Source: an uncultured Balneola sp. (GTDB lineage Bacteria > Bacteroidota > Rhodothermia > Balneolales > Balneolaceae). From it: a stretch of 64,000 bases of DNA. The position numbers were made by a program, and so were the translations under genes. The notes beneath the pieces are model-generated. The model was not told the origin of the DNA. It saw only the letters and a list, made by a program, of their open reading frames with translations, and searched no databases. Location: the NCBI GenBank assembly GCA_902529365.1, contig CABZWK010000005.1:1-64000 (forward strand), written 5' to 3'. Below, piece by piece: positions 25,824-33,529 of the stretch (position 1 is the first letter of the stretch; each line of letters opens with the position of its first letter).

Positions 25824-26546
25824 TTAGCTTAATTCACGCATTTTATGACAGGGGCAGTAACGTGAGTATTGCTGGCATAAATCGTCCTCAGGAGCTTTAG
25901 AGAAACGGGCTTTGCATGGGCCACGGCCATGATGAATCATTAAATGAGATAAATCGGTCCAACTTTCCTGAGGGAATAAGGCCATCAGATCACGCTCAAT
26001 TTTATCCGTGTTATTCTTTTCTCTGGTAAGCCCAAATCGGTACGAAAACCGTTTAACATGCGTATCTACCACGACTCCAGCATTAATGTTGAACGCATTA
26101 CCCAATACTACATTGGCTGTTTTTCGGGCAGCACCTCGAAGGCTCAGTAAGTCATCCATGTTTTGTGGTACCTCTCCATTAAAGTCGGAGACAATTCGCT
26201 GGGAGGCTTCTTTCAAAGACTTTGCTTTATTCCGGTAAAAGCCAGTCGTTTTAACCAGTTTTTCTAGCTCTTCTAATGGAGCCTGCGCCATGAGTTCTGC
26301 AGTGGGGTAACTTTCAAACAGAGCCGGGGTAACCAAATTCACTCGCACATCGGTGCACTGTGCGCTTAAAATGGTAGCCATTAACAACTCAAATGCATTC
26401 CTATGGTCTAGTTCGCAATGTGGATTGGGGTATTTGGAGTAGAGAATTCGAATGATTTTAGCAGCCCGCTCTTTTTGCTTCTTTGATTTCCGAGGCAGCT
26501 TAGGACTTTTTCTGGTTGATGTATCTCCAGTTGACATATTTTTCAT
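25824..26546 (-). CDS. nth: Endonuclease III-family DNA glycosylase with altered motifs
   Basis: The 240-residue protein aligns with Nth: LLMATILSAQCTDVRVN, the Lys142 and Asp161 catalytic pair (ARKTANVVLGNAF and VVDTHVKRFSYR), and LMIHHGRGPC. Two motifs are unusual. The hairpin-helix-hairpin loop LPGVG is LRGAA (136-140). The C-terminal cysteines, normally C-x6-C-x2-C-x5-C for a [4Fe-4S] cluster, are at 211, 224, 231 and 233, so the usual spacing is lost, and the region reads CKARFSKAPEDDLC. Catalysis on oxidised pyrimidines is still likely given Lys and Asp. The basic N-terminus (residues 10-28) could bind DNA. Start at 26546 or ATG 26537. Confidence 0.9.
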   Translation of the reverse strand: MKNMSTGDTSTRKSPKLPRKSKKQKERAAKIIRILYSKYPNPHCELDHRNAFELLMATILSAQCTDVRVNLVTPALFESYPTAELMAQAPLEELEKLVKTTGFYRNKAKSLKEASQRIVSDFNGEVPQNMDDLLSLRGAARKTANVVLGNAFNINAGVVVDTHVKRFSYRFGLTREKNNTDKIERDLMALFPQESWTDLSHLMIHHGRGPCKARFSKAPEDDLCQQYSRYCPCHKMRELS

Positions 26547-26570
26547 ATACTCAAAATAAAAAATCCTGAG

Positions 26571-27593
26571 CTATTTTTTCACCGTTATCAGCCCTTCTAT
26601 AAAGGAAGCTGTATCTTTGAGTGTTTGCTCAAATGGAATCGGTTCCCAATCGAAAACTTCTTTGGTCTTAGAATTATCAGCGGATACTCTCATGCCTAAA
26701 TAGCCCACCATTCCCGCGGCTTCACGGTCAAAGAATGATAAAAATTTCAACATTATATTGGGAGCAACTCTAGTACTAGGGCCGGTGTAACCTAACATGT
26801 TTAATATTTCTCCCATTTCTTGTAGACTTCTTGGATTGGTTTCAGTTGCTATGAATCGCTGATTGGCTGCTTCTTCCTCCTTTAACGCAGCCACATGTAG
26901 TTTGGCTACATCACGAACATCCACCATAGGAAAGGCAACATTCGGTACCATTGGTACTTTCCCTTGAAGCATTTGAGAGGCCATACTCATGGATGCACCT
27001 GACAGGTTTTCCCCAATGGCCGGCCCAAAAACGCCACCAGGATTAATACTTACGAGTTCAGGTACTTTATCTGCTTCGTTATCTTTGATAAAGTCCCAAG
27101 CAGCTTGCTCGGCTAAGGTTTTACTTTTTGTATAGGCACTAAGATTCTTTGCCTGCAAATTGGTCCATTGTTCAGGTGTTATTGTCCCCTGTTTTTTCCC
27201 ACCCATAATGGCAACAGTCGAACTGGTTAACACTACCCGTTTTATACCATTATTTTTTGCTGCTTTTAGCGCACGTAAGGTACCATCGACAGCTGGTTCA
27301 ATCACTTCACTTTCATATTTTGGATTTGCTATTGGGAAAGGTGAGGCGGTATGCATTAGATAATCGCATCCATTTAACGCTTGATCCCAACCATCATCTT
27401 TAGTAAGGTCCAATTCCACAAAGCCAAGATTTTCGGTATCTACTCCAGCGTTGGTTAAACTGCGCAGCACTTCTGCTTCTTTTGAGTGTGATCGAACAGA
27501 ACCAACAACGCTGTAACCATTTTCTAGCAGTTGTTGAGCACAATGCAGCCCGATATATCCAGATATTCCAGTTAAAAGTACTTTTTCAGACAT
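26571..27593 (-). CDS. NAD(P)-dependent extended SDR (dihydroflavonol-reductase/epimerase-like)
   Basis: The 340-residue protein starts with the Rossmann motif VLLTGISGYIGLHCAQQLL and has the SDR catalytic pair in YTKSK (Tyr and Lys) preceded by VVLTSSTVAIMGG, with ASPFPI after the dinucleotide domain. It resembles aldehyde/dihydroflavonol reductases that reduce carbonyl groups with NADPH. Divergent from an HxlR-type regulator gene; the 172-bp gap holds two clear inverted repeats. HxlR proteins often control a neighbouring oxidoreductase in response to electrophiles, which fits a detoxifying reductase. Substrate not determinable. Confidence 0.88.
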   Translation of the reverse strand: MSEKVLLTGISGYIGLHCAQQLLENGYSVVGSVRSHSKEAEVLRSLTNAGVDTENLGFVELDLTKDDGWDQALNGCDYLMHTASPFPIANPKYESEVIEPAVDGTLRALKAAKNNGIKRVVLTSSTVAIMGGKKQGTITPEQWTNLQAKNLSAYTKSKTLAEQAAWDFIKDNEADKVPELVSINPGGVFGPAIGENLSGASMSMASQMLQGKVPMVPNVAFPMVDVRDVAKLHVAALKEEEAANQRFIATETNPRSLQEMGEILNMLGYTGPSTRVAPNIMLKFLSFFDREAAGMVGYLGMRVSADNSKTKEVFDWEPIPFEQTLKDTASFIEGLITVKK

Positions 27594-27667
27594 AATTTTG
27601 ATAGTGACTTAGTTGATGCGTTCGTGTGTGTTTCTTGGGAGTAATTCAGATGCCTGGCATTACAAGA

Positions 27668-27696
27668 AAAATTACTTTTATTTTAATAGTAATTTT
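27668..27696. promoter_or_regulatory. Candidate HxlR operator: 9-bp dyad AAAATTACT-N11-AGTAATTTT
   Basis: AAAATTACT at 27668-27676 and AGTAATTTT at 27688-27696 are exact reverse complements. The inner TACT...AGTA matches the half sites known for HxlR/YodB-type regulators, though the spacer of 11 is longer than theirs. It is centred between the SDR and HxlR genes, about 80 bp from each start, where one regulator could control both promoters. Confidence 0.55.
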
Positions 27697-27704
27697 AAGT
27701 TCAG

Positions 27705-27721
27705 GAATTAACTATTAATTC
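27705..27721. promoter_or_regulatory. Second dyad GAATTAA-CTA-TTAATTC before the HxlR gene
   Basis: GAATTAA at 27705-27711 and TTAATTC at 27715-27721 form an exact 7-bp inverted repeat with a 3-nt spacer, 8 bp after the first dyad and 45 bp before the HxlR ATG. It could be a second operator or part of a promoter. It has no U-run and is not a terminator. Confidence 0.4.
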
Positions 27722-27765
27722 ACAAGTTTAAGTTTTAATTTAATACATGAAGTGTCATTGAAAAT

Positions 27766-28218
27766 ATGGTAACCAATAAGCGTTTATTTAGATGTAGCTG
27801 TCCTCTCACCTCTGCAGTAGATATTGTGGGAGATCGATGGACCTTGGTCATTATTAAACTCATGCTGATTCAATATTGCCATACCTTTAAGGATATCTCA
27901 GAATCAGAAGAGGGAATCGCCCCAAATATTCTCTCCTCTCGTTTAAAGAACATGTTGAGCTTGGATCTGATCATAAAAACTCATCCGCCCAACAATAAAA
28001 AGGTGAATATTTATCATCTTACTGAAAAGGGTTTATCTATTAGCCCAATAGTATATGATTTAATGGCTTGGAGTGATACCTATTTAAGGGATGATAATAC
28101 TGATATGACCTCATTTGATCAACCAACCATATCGAAACTTCCACGTGAGGAAGCTATAGATTACATTAAAGAACAGTATAAAGCCTCTGTAAGCTCTGTG
28201 TTGTCGGATGAGTATTAG
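27766..28218 (+). CDS. HxlR-family winged-helix transcriptional regulator
   Basis: The 150-residue protein has the HxlR signature CPLTSAVDIVGDRWTLVIIK with a conserved N-terminal Cys (Cys12 in SCPL; also Cys10), then SRLKNMLSLDLI in the recognition region and YHLTEKGLSISP. In the family the N-terminal Cys often senses electrophiles or oxidants such as quinones and aldehydes. Divergent from the SDR gene and followed 78 bp later by an MFS transporter on the same strand. A reductase, regulator and efflux pump together suggest a stress or detoxification module; the ligand is unknown. Confidence 0.9.
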   Translation: MVTNKRLFRCSCPLTSAVDIVGDRWTLVIIKLMLIQYCHTFKDISESEEGIAPNILSSRLKNMLSLDLIIKTHPPNNKKVNIYHLTEKGLSISPIVYDLMAWSDTYLRDDNTDMTSFDQPTISKLPREEAIDYIKEQYKASVSSVLSDEY

Positions 28219-28296
28219 ATTCAAGACTCATTGTTGTAACTATATTTATGGGCGGATACCAATAAGCTTTCTACTATAAAGACCCCTAAGCTAAAC

Positions 28297-29565
28297 ATGA
28301 CTAGCTTTACTCGTTACCTATCTTTGGCCCTACTCATACTGTTATATGTGAATAGCTTTGTGGATCGTCAAATTATTGCGGTACTTGGAGAATCCATTCG
28401 GCTGGATTTAGGACTTAGTTTTACCGATTTGGGATGGTTATATGGGCCTAGTTTTAGCTGGATCTATGCCATAATGGGATTGGTAATGGGACGTTTGGCC
28501 GACAAAACATCTCGAGTTCGAATTATATTAATAGGTGCCACGGTATGGAGCTTTGCTACTCTAGCTAGTGGCTGGGCATCCTCTTTATGCTTTCTTATTG
28601 CCATGCGTATGGCATTAGGGCTTAGCCAGGCAGCATTAAGTCCAGCAGTATATTCGTTATTAGCCGATGTCTTTCCTCAAGAGCGGCGAGCAACGGTATT
28701 CTCTGCTTATGCCTCAGCTATTTTTATAGGAGTGGGCCTGTCGTTCTTGGTAGGTGGTTCGGTAGCGCAAGCGTATGATTGGCGTATTTCATTGCAGCTG
28801 CTAGGAGCATCCGGATTTTTACTAGTTGGATTATCCATCGTTGGTTTAGTCGAACCAAGTCGGACTTCATACCGAGGTTCTGGAGAGGATAGTATAAAGC
28901 AGGGTAACTCAACCGATTCGTTTGTGAGTGAAAAATCTGTTTGGAATCAATTACGAGGCCTGTTGTCAAAACCTGCGTTACGATATCATCTGCTGGGTTT
29001 TGGATTGCTAGCAATGAGTGGGTATACCATATTGGCCTTTATTGGTAGTATATTCACCCAAAGTTTTGATAGGGTGGATTTGATACCCCGCTACGGTTGG
29101 TTTTTAGTCGCTACAGCAGTAGCAGTAAATGGTGCTGGGTGGATATCGGATCGATGGGCAAAACATTACGGTCCTAGAAATCGCTTAGCATGGGGCTGGA
29201 TTTCTGGCATAGTATCACTGCCCTTTTTATGGGTAGGGCTGCATAGTGAACAACCTATGCTTGCATTTTGGGCGATAGGAATCGGAAATATTATCGCATC
29301 ATCGTACAATGGAGTAGCTGCTGCAACCATTCAATTCTTTGCACGCGACGATCAGCGTGGTCTAGTGGGGGCGTTATATTTATTTGTTGTTAGTGTTGTT
29401 GGTTTTGGTGCGGGACCACCACTTGCTGGGTGGCTAAGTGATCAAATCTTTCAAGGTGCAACGGCGGTTGCTTCAGCGGTATGGACGATCTATTTATTAT
29501 GTGGAATAGGATCTGCAGTTGCATTTTTTTTGGCACGCGTATATTATGAAGAAGATGTAGTGTAA
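28297..29565 (+). CDS. Major facilitator superfamily transporter
   Basis: The 422-residue protein has about twelve hydrophobic segments and the MFS loop 2-3 motif GLVMGRLADKTSRVRI near residue 65. LGLSQAALSPAVYSLLADVFP lies in the next conserved region, as in sugar-acid or anion:cation symporter-like MFS members. A hydrophilic loop at about residues 190-215 splits the two six-helix halves. The gene lies downstream of the HxlR regulator on the same strand and may be controlled with it. Its stop codon touches the A-run of a minus-strand terminator. Substrate not predictable: organic acids or drugs are both possible. Confidence 0.85.
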   Translation: MTSFTRYLSLALLILLYVNSFVDRQIIAVLGESIRLDLGLSFTDLGWLYGPSFSWIYAIMGLVMGRLADKTSRVRIILIGATVWSFATLASGWASSLCFLIAMRMALGLSQAALSPAVYSLLADVFPQERRATVFSAYASAIFIGVGLSFLVGGSVAQAYDWRISLQLLGASGFLLVGLSIVGLVEPSRTSYRGSGEDSIKQGNSTDSFVSEKSVWNQLRGLLSKPALRYHLLGFGLLAMSGYTILAFIGSIFTQSFDRVDLIPRYGWFLVATAVAVNGAGWISDRWAKHYGPRNRLAWGWISGIVSLPFLWVGLHSEQPMLAFWAIGIGNIIASSYNGVAAATIQFFARDDQRGLVGALYLFVVSVVGFGAGPPLAGWLSDQIFQGATAVASAVWTIYLLCGIGSAVAFFLARVYYEEDVV

Positions 29566-29596
29566 AAAAACCCTTCAACTTTTCAGGGTTGAAGGG
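29564..29596 (-). terminator. Rho-independent terminator facing the minus strand
   Basis: On the minus strand CCCTTCAAC (29596-29588), an 8-nt loop, and GTTGAAGGG (29579-29571) form a perfect 9-bp stem followed by seven U residues (29570-29564). On the plus strand the same hairpin follows the MFS stop but lacks a U-run. It therefore terminates minus-strand transcription coming from the pnt-FKBP operon or from an independent RNA in the 29.6-29.9 kb gap. Confidence 0.75.
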
Positions 29597-29810
29597 TACT
29601 AACCAAATAATAGGAGTTATGTCAATTAGAGCAAATCAGCAAAGCGTGCAACTAATTGACGACAGCCAAAAGCTGTAATAACGATTGAAATACTGAGGTG
29701 GAAAAAACTCCCTAACACTTTTCCAACTGTCTAAATGTATCACTATCTGCCTAACTAAATGCACAACTTGGGCTTAATCGTTCCCAATATTTACAATAAT
29801 TTTTTTTTAT
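29597..29810 (-). ncRNA. Candidate structured RNA (small RNA or long 3' leader) in a gene-free gap
   Basis: The gap between the MFS gene and the FKBP gene is 348 bp. It has no convincing coding frame but several exact complementary segments: GTCAATTAG/CTAATTGAC (29621-29629 with 29652-29660), ACAGC/GCTGT (29662-29666 with 29672-29676), TGGAAAA/TTTTCCA (29699-29705 with 29719-29725), TTGGG/CCCAA (29768-29772 with 29783-29787). The loop of the last contains AATCGTT (29776-29782), which is complementary to AACGATT at 29680-29686 and could form a pseudoknot. The minus-strand terminator lies just beyond. I assign the minus strand because of that terminator; a plus-strand RNA ending at the T9 run near 29800-29808 is the alternative. 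Confidence 0.4.
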
Positions 29811-29913
29811 GAGATAATTCTCGTGCATTTGTATGGTTTTTTTGGCGAGTAAATCGGACTTTAGTATCGATCTTAAACCAAAAATTTATAAGTTGTTCAA
29901 AGCTGAATTGGTA

Positions 29914-30399
29914 CTAATTGGTTTGAAAAAGTAATATTTCAAACTCTAAAGAGGCATTTGGGGGGATATCCGAGCCTATACCATTTTCCCCATAAGCATA
30001 AACCGATGGGATGTACAGGGTGATGCGTCCGCCTTCCACAATAAGGGGGATTCCAATTTGCCATCCCGTTATTAAATTTTCTAATGGAAAATTTATTGGA
30101 GTGGAGCGACTGTCGAATATATTACCATTCAGCGTCTTGCCCTCGTAGCTCACTGAAACATTGGAACAATAATTGGGTCGATCACCCTCGCCACTACGTT
30201 TTATTACATAACGTAAACCGGAAGGGTGGGTCAGTGCTTCTATTTCATTGGATGTTAAATAATCGTCAATAGTCTTTATATCTTTGGCTAATTGTTCTTG
30301 ATTGACTGCCAAATTTGGTTCAAGTGTGCATTCGTCCTTGGAACATCCTAACCACAGAATAGCTATTAATGTGAGGATTAGGTAGAGATTATACTTCAT
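29914..30399 (-). CDS. FKBP-type peptidyl-prolyl cis-trans isomerase, lipoprotein
   Basis: The 161-residue protein has a lipoprotein signal ending with Cys19 (AILWLGC). The FKBP domain follows: VSYEGKTLNGNIFDSR, a pattern of the family's first strands, PLENLITGWQIGIPLIVEGG and LYIPSVYAYG near the end. FKBPs speed Xaa-Pro isomerisation during folding of envelope proteins. Its start overlaps the last 11 bases of pntB, so it is the distal gene of the pnt operon. No direct functional link to transhydrogenase is known to me. The next gene downstream is more than 300 bp away. Confidence 0.9.
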   Translation of the reverse strand: MKYNLYLILTLIAILWLGCSKDECTLEPNLAVNQEQLAKDIKTIDDYLTSNEIEALTHPSGLRYVIKRSGEGDRPNYCSNVSVSYEGKTLNGNIFDSRSTPINFPLENLITGWQIGIPLIVEGGRITLYIPSVYAYGENGIGSDIPPNASLEFEILLFQTN

Positions 30400-31807
30400 T
30401 TAGTGCTTCGTTAAGAGCTTGCAAGCTTTTTTTAGCGTCGCCAAAGAACATTTGATTCTTTTCGGCATAGAACAAGGGATTATCGATACCAGCATATCCT
30501 ACGCTCAATGATCGTTTAAAAACAATGGTTCGTTTAGCTTCATCTACATTTAGAATGGGCATACCATAAATAGGTCCTGTTGGATCTGTTTTAGCCAGTG
30601 GATTTACCACATCATTGGCGCCAATTATAAGAACCACATCGGTAGTTGCAAACTCTGGATTAATTTCGTCCATATCTTTCAGAAGATCATAGGGAACGTC
30701 AGCCTCAGCTAATAATACATTCATATGACCGGGCATACGTCCTGCCACAGGATGAATACCATATTTTACTTGGACACCACGAGACTCGAGTTTTGTTGCT
30801 ACTTCTTTTACAATATGTTGCGCTTGAGCAACAGCAAGACCATAGCCAGGAACAATCACCACTTTGGAAGCATAGGCGACTTGAATAGCTAAATCTTCAG
30901 CAGAGGTTTCTCGAATGGACTTGTCACCATCACCACTTGCCCCTGGACCACCAGCCGCAGCGCCAAAACTACCAAAAATCACATTGACCAAGCTACGATT
31001 CATAGCTTTACACATGATATTGGTTAGAATAAGTCCAGCTGCACCAACTAGGGCGCCTGAAACAATTAGCAGGTTATTCTGTAATACGAATCCGGCCATT
31101 GCAGCTGCGATACCTGAATATGAGTTAAGAAGGGAGATGACAACCGGCATATCGGCACCACCAATTGGGATTACAGAGGTCACTCCGATAAGCAACGAAA
31201 CTCCAAGGATTACCCAAAATAAAGTAGGATTAGTAGGATCAAAGGCGAAGTATCCTATGAGTCCTAATGTGGCAATCATAGCCCCAATATTGATCACATT
31301 TAAACCTGGGAAAGTAATGGCATTACCTGAAATAAAGCCGCTCAATTTCCCAAAGGCGATAAAACTACCTGTAAATGTAAGGGCTCCAATAAATACACTA
31401 AGTCCAATGGAAATTAATCCAGTTGTATCAAAACTTAAAATATCAGGGTTTCGGGCCAATTCACCCCAAGCCACAAGGGCCGAAGCTGCGCCACCGAAGC
31501 CATTAAATACCGCTACTAACTCCGGCATAGCGGTCATTTGCACTTTTTTAGCAAGTAATAGACCAATAAGGCCACCTATTATGATTCCACCAACAATCAA
31601 CTCGAATTCAACAATGTCTTGGTCAAACAAGGTAACGAGTACACCGATCAGCATCCCGATAGCGGCAAATTGATTCCCTTTTCTTGCTGTGCCAGGTGAA
31701 TTTAGAAGTTTTACCCCACGGATAAAGAAGCCAGTAGCTACCAAATAGAATAATTGAATAGCGTCTGGTAGCAAGTTTAAAATAGTTTCAGGTAGGAATG
31801 CACTCAT
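30389..31807 (-). CDS. pntB: NAD(P) transhydrogenase subunit beta
   Basis: The 472-residue protein has an N-terminal membrane domain with about eight to nine hydrophobic segments (residues 10-275) and a C-terminal soluble NADP(H)-binding domain (about 300-472) with VVIVPGYGLAVAQAQH, GIHPVAGRMPGHMNVLLAEA, DVVLIIGANDVVNPLA and KRSLSVGYAGIDNPLFY. It couples proton translocation to hydride transfer from NADH to NADP+, supplying NADPH. The start overlaps pntAB by 4 bp. The three-gene arrangement is like that of Rhodospirillum, not the fused E. coli pntA. Confidence 0.97.
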   Translation of the reverse strand: MSAFLPETILNLLPDAIQLFYLVATGFFIRGVKLLNSPGTARKGNQFAAIGMLIGVLVTLFDQDIVEFELIVGGIIIGGLIGLLLAKKVQMTAMPELVAVFNGFGGAASALVAWGELARNPDILSFDTTGLISIGLSVFIGALTFTGSFIAFGKLSGFISGNAITFPGLNVINIGAMIATLGLIGYFAFDPTNPTLFWVILGVSLLIGVTSVIPIGGADMPVVISLLNSYSGIAAAMAGFVLQNNLLIVSGALVGAAGLILTNIMCKAMNRSLVNVIFGSFGAAAGGPGASGDGDKSIRETSAEDLAIQVAYASKVVIVPGYGLAVAQAQHIVKEVATKLESRGVQVKYGIHPVAGRMPGHMNVLLAEADVPYDLLKDMDEINPEFATTDVVLIIGANDVVNPLAKTDPTGPIYGMPILNVDEAKRTIVFKRSLSVGYAGIDNPLFYAEKNQMFFGDAKKSLQALNEALNEV

Positions 31808-32097
31808 TTCTCATCCCCCTTTTTTTTAAACATCTCTAGCATACGGTCGGTGACTAAAAATCCACCAACCACATTAATTGTAGCCAGGATGATAGCGGCA
31901 AAACCAATCCATTTCCCAATTGGGTTACCTAAGCTACCCGCTACGATAAGGGCTCCAACTATAGTAATTCCAGAAATAGCATTTGCACCACTCATTAAGG
32001 GAGTGTGGAGGGTCGGCGGTACCTTAGAGATGAGCTCAAAACCAATAAAACTGGCTAAAGCAAAAATAAACAGTAATAGTGTTAGATCGACTTCCAT
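31804..32097 (-). CDS. pntAB: NAD(P) transhydrogenase subunit alpha, membrane part (PntAB)
   Basis: The 97-residue protein has three hydrophobic segments (about 4-24, 33-56 and 60-82) and the typical HTPLMSGANAISGITIVGAL motif in the first loop and second helix. It corresponds to the C-terminal membrane part of the long E. coli PntA. It lies 19 bp after pntAA and overlaps the pntB start by four bases, so stoichiometric synthesis with the other subunits is likely. It is located in the inner membrane. Confidence 0.95.
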   Translation of the reverse strand: MEVDLTLLLFIFALASFIGFELISKVPPTLHTPLMSGANAISGITIVGALIVAGSLGNPIGKWIGFAAIILATINVVGGFLVTDRMLEMFKKKGDEK

Positions 32098-32116
32098 AAT
32101 TTGTAATTAGGGGTAA

Positions 32117-33244
32117 TTAATTAGTTTGAAGTGTTGGAGAGACTACTTCTCCATCCTTAGTTATGGTGGTATTCAGGATGATTTCATCGTCCATATCGAA
32201 ATCTAACTCACCTTCTTTAATCAATAATTTAAGCAATGCCAGCATGTTTTTTGAATAAAGTAGACTGGCATGAGATGAAAGCTGACTAGGTATGTTGATC
32301 GGTCCTACTATTTTAACGTCATGTTTCACAACCGTTTTACCTGCTTCGGTAAGGGCGCAGTTCCCACCATTTTCAGCAGCTAAATCGATAATTACAGAGC
32401 CAGCCCGCATATCGGCGACCATTTCTTCAGTAACCAATAAAGGTGCGGGTTTACCTGGAATTAGTGCCGTTGTAATGACCACATCAGATTTTTTCACGTG
32501 CTCATGCATAACTTGACGTTGGCGCTCTTGGGCGTCCTTAGATAATTCTTTAGCGTACCCACCCTTAGTTTCTGTACTATCTTCTTCTAAGGGTACTTCC
32601 ACAAAACTAGCCCCCAAACTTTCGACCTGTTCTTTTACCGCTGGTCGAACATCGTAGGCTTCTACAACCGCACCTAACTTTCGGCAAGTTGCAATTGCTT
32701 GTAATCCAGCTACACCCGCACCCATGATAAGGGCTTTAGACGGTGGAATGGTACCTGCTGCGGTCATCATCATAGGGAAATACTTATCCAGTTCTGAAGC
32801 GGCCATTAATGCTGCTTTATACCCTGCAATAGAACTCATAGACGATAAAGCATCCATGTTCTGAGCTCTTGATATTCTAGGTATAGCATCCATTCCAAGG
32901 GCAGTAATTCCCAAACTTTTGAGTTTTTCTACTAACTTTGGATGTTGGAGCGCCCAAAGAAAACAAATAAGTGTGCTACCTTTTTTCATAAGGCCAAGAT
33001 CATCTTCTGAAGGGGTCTGAACAGCTAGAACTAAATCGGCTTGTGAAAAAATTTCATTCCGATTCTTAGCTATGGTCGCTCCAGCATCTGTGTAATCCAG
33101 ATCTAAAAAGTTGGAGGCATTACCGGCACCTTTTTCAATAAGAACCTGATGCTCATCCTTGATCAACTGACTAACGGCTGCTGGAGATAATGCTACTCTA
33201 TTTTCGTGAGCAGCTGTTTCATTTGGGACTGCAATTTGCAACAT
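32117..33244 (-). CDS. pntAA: NAD(P) transhydrogenase subunit alpha part 1 (NAD-binding)
   Basis: The 375-residue soluble subunit binds NAD(H). It shares the alanine-dehydrogenase/PNT fold: an N-terminal ENRVALSPAAVSQL segment, MDAIPRISRAQNMDALSSM, and the Rossmann motif MGAGVAGLQAIATCRKLGAVV, then DVVITTALIPGKPAPLLV and DLAAENGGNCALT. The RAQ-x-MD motif distinguishes PntA from alanine dehydrogenase. It is the first gene of the operon pntAA-pntAB-pntB-FKBP on the minus strand. The promoter should lie in the 285-bp divergent gap that holds a 16-bp palindrome. Confidence 0.96.
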   Translation of the reverse strand: MLQIAVPNETAAHENRVALSPAAVSQLIKDEHQVLIEKGAGNASNFLDLDYTDAGATIAKNRNEIFSQADLVLAVQTPSEDDLGLMKKGSTLICFLWALQHPKLVEKLKSLGITALGMDAIPRISRAQNMDALSSMSSIAGYKAALMAASELDKYFPMMMTAAGTIPPSKALIMGAGVAGLQAIATCRKLGAVVEAYDVRPAVKEQVESLGASFVEVPLEEDSTETKGGYAKELSKDAQERQRQVMHEHVKKSDVVITTALIPGKPAPLLVTEEMVADMRAGSVIIDLAAENGGNCALTEAGKTVVKHDVKIVGPINIPSQLSSHASLLYSKNMLALLKLLIKEGELDFDMDDEIILNTTITKDGEVVSPTLQTN

Positions 33245-33390
33245 ATTTATCCATATTTATTAACATTAACAACTTAATGAAATGCAACGTTTGGACAAAC
33301 TCAGATGGGAGCGCTTAATTAGCATCTTTTTTACTTTGCCCAAATTTCAACCGATCTTTCAGCACATGATCAATATAAGTTTTTTAAAAT

Positions 33391-33406
33391 CTTCAGGCTA
33401 CTGAAG
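33391..33406. promoter_or_regulatory. Short perfect hairpin CTTCAG-GCTA-CTGAAG upstream of pntAA
   Basis: A 6-bp exact stem with a 4-nt loop sits 147 bp before the pntAA start and 124 bp before the divergent lipoprotein gene. On the minus strand it is followed by ATTTTAAAAAAC, which is not a clean U-run. It could be a leader hairpin or an operator half; evidence is only the symmetry. Confidence 0.3.
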
Positions 33407-33447
33407 GAATAAATTTGAAAATAGCCAATGCTAACCCTATTATTATA

Positions 33448-33463
33448 TTACTTTATAAAGTAA
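33448..33463. promoter_or_regulatory. 16-bp perfect palindrome TTACTTTATAAAGTAA
   Basis: The sequence is its own reverse complement over 16 bp and lies in the divergent gap between pntAA and the duplicated-domain lipoprotein gene, 67 bp before the latter's ATG. Contiguous AT-rich palindromes of this length are typical operators for dimeric regulators. The binding protein is not known. Confidence 0.4.
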
Positions 33464-33529
33464 ATTAGTTATTAGTACGATAAGAGTGGTAGGAATCCTT
33501 AATAGCAGTAAAAGATTACAAACTGAATC

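Noticed and set aside
29619-29678. A 19-codon frame after AGGAGTTATG
   Set aside because: It is preceded by a Shine-Dalgarno-like AGGAG but overlaps the predicted 9-bp and 5-bp stems, and the peptide has no recognisable feature.
30915-31673. Long plus-strand open frame of 252 codons
   Set aside because: It lies wholly inside pntB on the other strand; its Pro/Ile-rich translation is the mirror of pntB hydrophobic codons and resembles no family.
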